A program made the translations under genes and the position numbers. The notes beneath the pieces are model-generated. The model did no database searches, was not told the origin of the DNA, and saw only the letters and a program-made list of their open reading frames with translations. A stretch of DNA of 64,000 nucleotides, taken from Heloderma charlesbogerti. Its lineage: Eukaryota; Chordata; Lepidosauria; Squamata; Helodermatidae. The stretch is from positions 2,322,001 to 2,386,000 of the forward strand of contig JANEZZ010001513.1 of NCBI GenBank assembly GCA_026122225.1. The letters are read 5' to 3'. Shown here in pieces: positions 55,968 to 64,000 of this stretch (position 1 is its first letter; each line of letters begins with the position of its first letter).

Positions 55968-56969
55968 TCAGTTTAAAGCCCTCCTGATGAAGTTCTTCAT
56001 GCTGTAGCCAAACACATTCTTCCCATCCTTTGTGAGGTGCAACCCGTCCCTTGCCAACAGCCCATCTTCCAGGAAGTATAGCCTGTGGTCCCAGAATCCA
56101 AATCTCTCTCATCGGCACCACCTTCGTAGCCAGTTATTCACACGGAGTATTTTTTGTTCCCTTTCTTTCCCTCTTCTAACTACTGGAAGGATGGATGAGA
56201 AAACTATCTGGGCCCCAAAGTTATTGAGTTTCCTTCCCAAAGCTTCAAAGTCTGACGTGATTTCTTCGTAGCTCCACTTGGCGGTATCATTTGTTCCCAC
56301 ATGGATGAGAAGAAAGGGATACCTGTCAGTGGGCTTTATGAGTGCAGGCAACCTTTCATTCATGTCTCTAATCCATCCTCCCAGGAGACAATATACCTGG
56401 CAAGTCCACGGGTCTTCGTGACATAGTTGGGTCTCGATCCCACGCAGCAAGGAGTCTCCCACTACTACCACTCTTGCCTTCTTCTTGTTGTAGGCCTGGG
56501 TTTCATCGCCTCTGTTTGACTGACCTTCAGCCTCTTGCTCACTCTCATGTAGGTTCCCCTGTGATTCTTCCTCTTCAGGCTGTCCTCCAGTCTCATCCGC
56601 AAGTACCTGGAATCGGTTCCACTGCTCCCACTGGTGCAGAGTGGCATCTAGTTCTTCTTCTCCTAACTGGCACCCTTTTCCAAGGAGTATCCTCTACTCC
56701 ATTTTTCTTCACCTCAGCATTTCCCACTTCTGCCTCATCTTGCTGTTGCTCTTCAAGCTTCTGGTCTTCCCTTTGCTGCTGTAGTTCCCCCATTCTGTCC
56801 AAGAACTCTTCGTGTTCTCTTACTCCCCGGAGGGTCGACTTACTTTTTCCTCTAGCAGCATGATCAACTTGCACTTGTTGCAGGTGTAGGCCATGTTGTT
56901 CTCAGGCAAGGAAACAAACATGGCACACACCTTGCAGGTCACCACCACTGGAGAGTCTTGTCCTTCCAT
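55968..56969 (-). pseudogene. CR1 ORF1: zinc-finger plus SGNH/GDSL esterase-like protein
   Basis: ORF1 of CR1-group LINEs is known to carry PHD-like and esterase domains. Here the N-terminus has two Cys pairs, VTCKVCAMF and YTCNKCKLI, then a frame change near 56830, then a Glu/Gln-rich coil (REHEEFLDRMGELQQQREDQ), a basic RVPVRRRRTR patch, and the esterase: VVVGDSLLRG (catalytic Ser), HVGTNDTA (oxyanion Asn) and, in frame beyond a TGA at 56109-56111, DGLHL, which gives the Asp-x-x-His catalytic pair. Ends RRALN-stop at 55968. All three signature blocks of the hydrolase are intact; only the frame is broken. Confidence 0.88.
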
Positions 56970-57149
56970 AGCCTCTTTTCCCTTTTTGTGTCTAGCTTTG
57001 TGATTGTTCTAGACTAGCCTGTGCCTGCTCCTCCACTCAGTAGAGGTTAAAAGCAGAGTCCCACTGGTGTGGAAGTGTGTGTTACAAGACAAATAAAAGG
57101 GGGGGAAAGTTAAAAAAGAAAAAAAAATGTTAGGGGCCTCCCCCTTGAC

Positions 57150-57632
57150 CTCCCCTAACGAACTCCCCTGGCCAACTCCTGTTTGCTCCCCCTGTTCACT
57201 TGCTCTGGTCGCTCGCTCTCTGGGAGCTTGCTTGCTTCTGTAGTCCCTGGAGCAGCTTGCTCTGCTCTGCTCAGCTGGGAGGCAGAAAACAGACTGAAGC
57301 TTCCCGCCCAGTCAGCTGCTGGGAGTACTCAGGCCACACACTGCCAATTCAGTTGGAGCTCTCAGAAGCACCTGGTGAGCTCACAGCCACTCAGAAGGAT
57401 AAAGGGCAGCCCCCTGGGCTTCCTGCAGCCCACTTACCTCTTAACCTCTGTCTCCTTTGTCTCCTTTGTCTCTTCTACTACTGCAACTCCCCTGGCCAAC
57501 TCCTGTTTGCTCCCCGTGTTCGCTCGCTCTGGCCACTTGCTCTCTGGCAGCTTGCTTGTTTCTGTAGTCCCTGGACCAGCTGGAGCAGCTTGCTCTGCTC
57601 TGCTCTGCTCAGCTGGGAGGCGGGAAACAGCC
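57150..57632 (-). repeat. CR1 5' UTR tandem repeat, about 322-bp period
   Basis: CTCCCCTGGCCAACTCCTGT is at 57165 and 57487. After it, TTTGCTCCCC, CGCTCGCTCT or TCGCTCGCTC, AGCTTGCTTG, GTAGTCCCTGGA, AGCTTGCTCTGCTCTGC and CAGCTGGGAGG follow in order both times. Two promoter-like monomers at the CR1 5' end. The plus-strand ORFs over this stretch are artefacts of the GC-rich repeat. Confidence 0.75.
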
Positions 57633-57689
57633 TTAATGACTGCATGTTCTCTAGCTGCTTTCTTTCTTTTCTTTTTTCTTTCTCCCTGC

Positions 57690-58050
57690 TCAGACAAGCC
57701 AATTCACTACCACAAGATGTAGTGATGGCTGCCAGCCTGGACAGCTTTGAAAGGGGATTAGATGAATTCATTGAGGATAAGGCTATCAGTGGCTACCAGT
57801 CCTGATGGCTGTGTATGTGTTTGACCACTACTTCATGGAGGAAAGCTATCAGTGGCTCCAAATTATGATTATATATTACCTTTGAACATCAGTAACTGGG
57901 GAACATGAGCAGGAATGTGCTATCACACTCATGTCCTGCTTGTGGGCTTCCCAAGGCATCTGGTTGGCCACTGTGGGAACAGAATACTGGATTAAATTGG
58001 CCTTTGGTCTGATCCAGGAGAGCTGTTCATATGTTCAATACTGTCATTTT
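57690..58050 (+). mobile_element. CR1/L3-like LINE 3' end
   Basis: The C-terminus of ORF2 reads SLPQDVVMAASLDSFERGLD (57700-57805, partly in frame), then 3' UTR with GGGGAACATGAGCAGG, AGGCATCTGGTTGGCCACTG, TTTGGTCTGATCCAGGAGAG and a TTCATATGTTC end. Same family as 18420 and 32750-33000. Confidence 0.75.
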
Positions 58051-58199
58051 TATATGGAGTTCGCCTGTTTAAAGAACAAGATTGTCTTGGTCCCTTTGTA
58101 CTTTGATTCACTGGGATGTACTATCCCGTATCTAAGGTATATGTCTTTTTTTGCCAGGCCCTACTACAGCACCATTAGTGCTCTGTTCCTGTAGTAAAA
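58051..58199. other. Unannotated
   Basis: No supported feature. Confidence 0.4.
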
Positions 58200-59145
58200 C
58201 TAAACTGTGTTGAAAATGCTGTTGATGTTGCAAGTATAATTGGTGCTACATGTACCTGGTGCAAAAAGGGCTTCATTTATGCATGAATTATATGCACACC
58301 ATGTAGGAATTTTTCCAGCATGTGAACCCCTCTGTGCAGCATTGTCTCCTTGACCTTCATTTTCAGTAACGTATGCATGGTTTTCCTCAGTTCTTGCAAA
58401 TATCTTTGATATGAGCCATGTTTTAACATCATTATCAACCTTGCCAGCGGATGGCTTAAAATCTTTAAAACTTGGATACTTTGGCGTTGGTTTTGCTTGC
58501 ATGGTGCAATTGTTGATTGATGTCAGAGAGTCTGGGAAGGCCACCAGTGCATGACTGTTAGATGATTTCATCAGCTGTGTGGCTGTTAAGCTGTCACCTG
58601 GTTGTTTCTGTTGATAAATTGCAAGTGCGGCTGCATGTATGGTATTTTTCCATCAGGAGCTTCCTCCATGAAATCCACATTGTCTTCCGTAAAGAAAATG
58701 TTGCCATCCTACACCTTTATTGTTGTTAATGTCACACATAATAGTCTCAGCGATTTGTGTTCATACCAATGAAGGCAGTTATATTCTATAGACAGACTAT
58801 ATCCACGGAGAAGCTCAGCAACCTTCTCCATTGTAGCTTGGTGAGCTGACAATCCCACAACTACTTCCTGCAGCAGGACATGCGTAGACAGCAGGTTCTT
58901 GTTTTTGTAATTTCACATTTGACTCACCTCCCATTGAGCATCTTGGCAAAAGGGATTTATGATATGCATATGATTGCTCGTTCACACTTGCATTTTGAAG
59001 ATATAGCTTCCACCCTGCCACAAACAAGCCAGCTAAAGAATGAATATGCTGCTAAGGGAACATGCACCTTAGTTACATGCTGCAAACTCTTCTTATTCAC
59101 TTCAGTGCTATTATCGTCATTTTGGGATGTCATAACAATCTCATG
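58200..59145 (-). other. Unassigned coding-like remnant, minus strand
   Basis: Reading high to low, protein-like pieces follow in several frames: an ATG-initiated piece (TSQNDDNSTEVNKKS, then VHVPLAAYSFFSWLVCG) at about 59130-58990; HQATMEKVAELLRGYSLSIE near 58820; NVDFMEEAPDGKIPYMQPHL near 58640; then the 123-codon open frame 58200-58571 with KYPSFKDFKPSAGKVDNDVK. The order and composition suggest a decayed gene copy or transposon protein. I do not recognise the family. The gaps in frame are at least three. Confidence 0.3.
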
Positions 59146-59710
59146 ATCTCATGCGTGATGTCCCTGAGATTTCAGTGTCCAAGTACATTACTGCCAGATA
59201 CATCCCAGTACCAGCTATATTCAGTGCCAGGTTAGGGATCCACAGATTCTGTAAATACCACTCCATCTGTGTTTTGTGGATTGTCAGGCGCCTTTTGTTC
59301 TGTCATCCTCTCACAGATGGATGAGATTCCCCCCCCCCCAGTCATGCTGAAAAATATGCAAATAATCCTGTAAGAGGGTTCACAACAATTTACATAATTT
59401 ACCTTAGTACCTAACATTTAGCATATTGTCCCCAATTTCATTCAACGTTTCTCAGCCGAAACTTGCATATTTTCCAACAAATATGAGTACATTTTGGGAA
59501 AGTAAAAACAAAAAAGGTCCGAAAGTCCATGAACTCCACACGTCCTGAGGGGGTTGGTCCACAGTGGATTCTGCAGGTCAGATTCTCAGAAATTAGAGCT
59601 CATTTTAGTCCGTCTCAGATTTCTCCAGCATCCCTATGCCAGGTACATCTTAAGCTGGGTACATTAGCACTCATCAAACATCCCTTTTCTCCCTCCTTCA
59701 ACATAGACTC

Positions 59711-60690
59711 TGGGCTGGTTCACATGACACAATAAGGCACCCTGAAAATAAGCTACAGTGGTTGGTTGGTTGCTCGCTAGCCCACATTACTCCTGACAGA
59801 TGATCAGGCGCTCTGCAGCTTGCTGTGTTTTGTTTCCCCCTTAGTCCTTCTGCCTGCTCCCAGCATGGGCCTCTGAGGCACAATTCAGCAGCCTATTCCA
59901 CTACTCTTCTAATGAAAGTAAATGTGCTTGTTAGTGGAATAGAGTTCATTTTGTAGATTCCCCCCCACACACACACACCCCTTCAGGGAGATTTGTGCAA
60001 CTTTAACTGTTTTCTTTTTTTTTTCTTTTTCTTTTGGGGAGATCTGCACAAATTTGCTACTAATGTGCAGTACCTACATGCTATGGGTTCTCAGGGTGGC
60101 TTGTGCATGGTTTCAATTTCTTCTTCTTTTTTATCCATTCCCCGCCATGGGGATGTGGGAGATTTCAGCATGAAAATAGGAGGGAGAAAGTTTAAATCCC
60201 CCCTCCCGCATTATCATGGTCCTGAATTGGGCACACGTGCTTCCCCAGAGGTTCAGTCATGCATACATGCATAGCTATGTATAGAAGAGGAAAAGGCTGC
60301 AAGGCGCAGCCAAGATGGCTGCTTTTTCAAGTGCTAAATACTAAAATAAATAAAACCCTCAGCCACCTTGTCTGGAAAAGTAAGTCCCCCCTGCTCTACT
60401 CCAAAGATATGGCATATATATGTACGTTCAGGTGCTTTGCAAAAAAAGAAAAGGTAGTGTGGGGTGGGGGGGAGAATCCCATCACAGCAGGAGTATATAG
60501 GAGTTGTGCTACAAAGGCCTCTAGGATATGTGCTGGGAGATGGGAGGAGGATGAAGGGCGAAACAAATTAGGGCAAGCCGGCGAGTGCCTGATCGTCTGT
60601 TGTTGTTTGGCAGCATGTTGACTTAGCAAACGGTTAACCAACCCACCGTGGCTTGTTTTCAGCATGGTTTATTATGATGTGTGAATTGTG
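59711..60690. mobile_element. MITE-like element with long imperfect inverted ends
   Basis: The left end GGCTGGTTCACATGACACAA, followed by AAAATAAGCTACAGTGGTTGG, is mirrored by the right-hand CCAACCCACCGTGGCTTGTTTT and ATTATGATGTGTGAATTGTGG (60635-60690). About 980 bp lies between, possibly including later insertions. No transposase ORF. Confidence 0.45.
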
Positions 60691-61621
60691 GTTCAATATG
60701 TACATATTGATTAGATTTCATAACATGAAGCTTTTTTCACTTCTCATAAATTTGGTGACTCCGCTATAGCTCCTTTGGACTCCTGTACACCTTTGACTCC
60801 TTTGGACTCCTGTAAGCATCAAGAATCTATGATGCTTAGATCCTGCAGATTCTGCAGATCATATGCAGAACGCCTTATTGGCTTTCTTTATCACATTCAT
60901 TAGTTGAAGGTTTATTTGTTATCACCTGAACAGAGGCAGCCTTTCCATTGACTCAAAAGGCTCACAACTGTTGTTGACTGAGTATCGTGTTGTGTGCACA
61001 ATAACTATCTCTGGATATTTGCCTGTTCTGATAGAGGTATTCAGTGAGCAGGGTAGATGGATTAATTCTATACCTCGGTAAATGAAGCTAATGCTTTATA
61101 ATGTATAGAGCATGAACAAATGAGAAAACAGAGTGCTGGGTTTTGGATCACTGATCTGTACTTTTGTATGTCAAACAAGAGAGGAAAAACTGAACATTTC
61201 ATAGTTCTTTGCTCAATGTGTGCTGGCATTAAAATAGCATTATACTAGCTGTCTTAAATTCCATTATAAGCATTTTATTCCAGATGTTTGTGGGATCCAA
61301 TAGCCTATTCAGCCAAAGGTCTCAGTGCTATTGTTTTTGAGTCAGTTACAGCATCACAGGAGGACTGAAATTCAGTAATCATTTTTTTCTATAATATGTC
61401 AGCCATCTGAGTCTTCATTACAGTAGCTAGACTATTACCAGACCAGAGTAATCTTTACAGAGGGCAGCTTTAGTGTTAAAATATTTGCTTAGTGTAAATG
61501 GAGCAGTCAATCTGTAGAATAACATAGTAGGAAACATGAATGACCTAGAAAGCAGAATAGTCTTTGCTTCAGGAAATAATATTAACAAACATTCTCTTCT
61601 CCTGACCGAGAATTTTAAGCC
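60691..61621. other. Unannotated intergenic DNA
   Basis: No supported feature. Confidence 0.45.
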
Positions 61622-62315
61622 ATGATGTTTTTGCCTTTTAACATCTACATGAAACCACTGGGGGAAGTCATCAGGAGGTTTGGGCTGAAATGTCATCAGT
61701 ATGTGGATGATACTCAGCTCTACCTCGTTTCCATCTGCACATCCCAGGGAGGCTGTGGAACTCTTGAACCAGTGTCTGGAGGCTGTTTTGGAATGGATGA
61801 GGGCGAACAAGCTGAAACTTAATCCAGACAAGACGGAGGTACTGTGGGCTGGGAAACCAACTACTTCAGATGGAGGTTTACAACTGGTCTTAGATGGGGT
61901 TACACTCCCCCTGAAAGACCAAATGCACAGTTTGGGAGTCCTCCTGGACTCTGAGCTTAATAAGGAAGCCCAGGTGGCTGCAGTGTCCAGGCCTTTTCTG
62001 CAGTGGCCCACACCTTTGGAACAAGCTGCCACCGGAGTTCCGCCATGCTCCGTCATTGCAGACTTCTAAGAAGGGCTTGAAAACATATTATTTTACCTTG
62101 GCCTTCTACTGATATGACTGCTGCTGTTAACATCATTGTTGGTTTTATTGTCGGTTTTAATTCTTGGTTTTATTGTTGGCTTTTATTGTTGTTTTTATTG
62201 TTTTTATGTTTTATCACTTTTAATATTTTAACTGTTTTATGTATTTTATTGTTGTAAGCCGCCTTGGGAGAGCTTCTGCCCTGAAAGATGGCCAATAAAT
62301 ATTTTAAATTAAAAA
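61622..62315 (+). mobile_element. L2 LINE with internal deletion
   Basis: RT motif C in decayed form (HQYVDDTQLYL, YVDD instead of YADD), then ANKLKLNPDKTEVLWAGK and LPLKDQMHSLGVLLDSELNK, then a jump at about 61985 directly to the C-terminal FLQWPTPLEQAATGVPP-like block, skipping the thumb. 3' UTR with AAGCCGCCTTGGGAGAGC and an AATAAATATTTTAAATTAAA tail. Confidence 0.88.
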
Positions 62316-62416
62316 AAATAATAATTTGAACTTGATAACTGGATAAAGTTGCAATTTGATGCCAATTTTTACTTAGCTGATAATTTTTGTCTGTCTGTTT
62401 TGTCTCAACTATGATT

Positions 62417-62460
62417 GTGTGTGTGTGTGTGTGTGTGTATGTCTGTGTCTGTGTCTGTGT
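62417..62460. repeat. (GT)n/(GTCT)n microsatellite
   Basis: About 11 GT then TGTC/TGTG units. Confidence 0.92.
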
Positions 62461-62506
62461 AAACTCAGCCTTAGCTCTGGACAGTGGACAATTGAAATGT
62501 GCAGAA

Positions 62507-62541
62507 TCTTTTCTTTCTTTCTTTCTTTCTTTCTTTCTTTC
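62507..62541. repeat. (TTTC)n microsatellite with possible LINE 3' tail
   Basis: About eight TTTC units. On the minus strand the adjoining CAATAAAAATTGTTGATTG (62549-62567) could be a LINE or retrocopy 3' end running into a GAAA-type tail; not assigned. Confidence 0.7.
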
Positions 62542-62851
62542 CTTTTTCAATCAACAATTTTTATTGAGCCCAAAGGTTTCTCCATATAAGTAAAAACCCA
62601 TTAGTACTACCATGAAGACACTTAAGTTAAAACCAGTAACAAGTTGACAGTAACAAACTGCTGGGCTCTTAGCGAAAGGACATTGGGGAGGGGATGAAGC
62701 AGAACGTTACTGAACAATGATATAATGGCCTAATTTAGATGTAATGCTATTTTAGCATTCTGGGAATGAACTCTGAACATGAGCCTCCTCTAGCATAGCC
62801 ACAAGGAGGACATTGGAAGCACCTACTTTCTCAGTTAAGCTAGACACAGTG

Positions 62852-63221
62852 GGCCTGTTCGCATGATCACGGAGGGGGAAATAAGCAATGGTGGCTCATT
62901 TCTTCCACTGCACATGCTGGTCATGCACCAGGAAGATTCACACAATTACCCTCGCCGGTATGACTTGCCTTGTCATGCGAAAGCAGCGATGGTGTCTTGT
63001 TGCCATGGTTAACAAGCCACCCCAGAACCCTATAACAGCCTATGGGTTCTGGGTGTCTTGTTAACCAAGGCAACAGGCCACCCTTGCCATGTTCACACAA
63101 TATCGAAAGTCCTGCCAGCAAAAGTAATTATGCATATCCCCCTGGTATGCAAGCGGCGCATGCGGCAGGAGAAATAAGCCACCGTGGCTTATTTCCCCCT
63201 CCATGATTATGCGAACCCAGT
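62852..63221. mobile_element. MITE with long inverted ends
   Basis: The left end GGGCCTGTTCGCATGATCAC plus GGAGGGGGAAATAAGC is mirrored by GGCTTATTTCCCCCTCC and TGATTATGCGAACCC at the right. Inside the right end a near-perfect 25-bp palindrome, GAAATAAGCCAC-C-GTGGCTTATTTC, lies at 63171-63195. A 3-bp flank AGT repeats on both sides. Termini resemble PIF/Harbinger (GGGCCTGTT), which makes 3-bp duplications; this is tentative. Confidence 0.6.
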
Positions 63222-63412
63222 CAGTTTGTTGTTACAACCAGAGAACTGTGGTTAACTTAAAATATGATTATTGAAACAAGCCAAAATCAGAAACCAAGTT
63301 TGATCATGGTTTGTTTCAGTAAACTGTGGTTAAAATAATCACAATTTGACCCAGTTCGAACATAGCAATAAACTGTAAGTAAACTGTATAAATAAATACA
63401 GAACTTTACATT

Positions 63413-63490
63413 TATTTATTTATTTGTTTATTTACTTATTTATGACATTTGTATGCCACTCCATAACATCTTTCAGTGGCTCCCAATAAT
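63413..63490 (-). mobile_element. L2 3' UTR fragment
   Basis: TTTATTTATTTA tail followed by ACATTTGTATGCCACTCC. Confidence 0.6.
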
Positions 63491-63764
63491 GTTTTTAATG
63501 TTTAAATAATTATGCAATAATACTTAAATGAAAGAGTGTTACAGCACTCATTTTAAAATGATTTTTAAATATCTCAATTGGATTGCAAAGGGGGCGCAAA
63601 ACCCTCACCCAGCGAGGAGGAATCTCAACAGGGGTGGAGTTTCCTCCTCATCAGTATTTTTTCATGGATTGTGCATTGTTCCTTTCTCCCATGGAATCCA
63701 ATTGAACAGGCAAACATGATGTATACGTACTAGTGTGAATGGAACATAGTGGGATGTATACATA

Positions 63765-63945
63765 GGAAAGTCTTAACCTGGCACCGAAATATGTTTGGGG
63801 TGAGAGTATTCCATAATCAGGGGCTACCACCAGGAAGACCCTCTTCTTTGTTGCCATCCTCTGAAGCACCCTCGGAGGAGGGCTTCAGACATTGATTGAA
63901 GTATCCAGGTAAGTTCATATTGGGAGCGGTGCTCCCAATATATTT
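63765..63945 (-). mobile_element. L2 C-terminal coding fragment
   Basis: AAGTCTTAACCTGGCACCG and the following block read, on the minus strand, the L2 C-terminus (FRCQVKTF-like) and the upstream LWNTLTPN-like segment. Probably the continuation of 63413-63490 with intervening insertion or decay. Runs to near the window edge. Confidence 0.6.
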
Positions 63946-64000
63946 CACAATATCCCATGATATGTGAAAAGTCAATTGCAGTTCTATTTGTAGCTTACAG

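Larger units (their letters stand above)
53019..57632 (-). mobile_element. CR1 LINE, near full length
   Basis: About 4.6 kb, close to the 4.5 kb expected of a full CR1. From the minus-strand 5' end: repeated 5' UTR (57632 to about 56970), ORF1 (56969-55968), ORF2 (about 55950-53096), short 3' UTR and a CATAAAATAG/AGAATCATA tail at 53019. Both ORFs are damaged. It is the richest single element here and the reference for reading the other CR1 pieces. Confidence 0.92.

Noticed and set aside
57183..57805. Two overlapping plus-strand ORFs of 179 and 201 codons
   Set aside because: They cover the repeated GC-rich 5' UTR of the minus-strand CR1 and run on into another LINE tail; no protein family is seen.

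Overview
This window looks like intergenic DNA from a squamate reptile (lizard or snake). That is inferred from its repeats: a BovB/RTE element, several L2-clade LINEs, CR1 and CR1/L3-like LINEs, an L1 ORF1 remnant, tRNA-derived MIR/CORE-type SINEs, hAT-like palindromic MITEs, LTR elements, and long CA/GT microsatellites. I found no host gene that I can name. Nothing bacterial, viral-episomal or CRISPR-like is present.

Layout. About 0.8-2.5 kb holds a 5'-truncated, internally deleted CR1 (+). About 4.0-6.25 kb holds a 5'-truncated BovB (+) whose reverse transcriptase frame is cut by one TGA codon. An L2 (-) at 8.45-10.58 kb keeps an uninterrupted 616-codon reverse transcriptase ORF. From 12 to 24 kb there are SINE, L2, CR1/L3 and MITE fragments, including a 5S rRNA/CR1 chimera at 19.45-19.6 kb. 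From 25.9 to 30.2 kb there are short tandem arrays, two copies of an unusually palindromic hAT-like element (27.0 and 28.6 kb) and an L1 ORF1 remnant; the second hAT-like copy sits inside the L1 with a perfect 8-bp target duplication. A degenerate CR1/L3 lies at 31.7-33.0 kb, and a second L2 copy (+) at 35.7-37.1 kb is close kin to the first. A 1.28-kb solo LTR with a 5-bp target duplication lies at 40.6-41.9 kb. A class I (gamma-like) endogenous retrovirus remnant spans 43.3-47.9 kb: 5' LTR, tRNA-His primer binding site, gag, pro and part of pol, with no env or 3' LTR seen. From 50.4 to 52.2 kb an L2 is inserted into an RTE/BovB copy. A nearly full-length CR1 (-) lies at 53.0-57.6 kb, with an ORF1 carrying zinc-finger and esterase motifs, an ORF2 with endonuclease and reverse transcriptase, and a repeated 5' UTR. 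The rest is MITEs and L2 fragments.

How the parts relate. These are layers of independent insertions, not a cooperating gene set. Three nestings can be read directly: hAT-like element in L1, L2 in RTE, and an LTR-like block in ERV gag. The coding remnants are damaged by frameshifts and stop codons, some of which fit loss of CpG at CGA codons. The best candidates for something new are the two-level palindrome in the hAT-like element, the 5S/CR1 chimera, the tandem CR1 5' UTR, the ERV with a tRNA-His primer site and a YCDD reverse transcriptase motif, and two unassigned minus-strand coding-like segments (38.25-38.6 kb and 58.2-59.15 kb).
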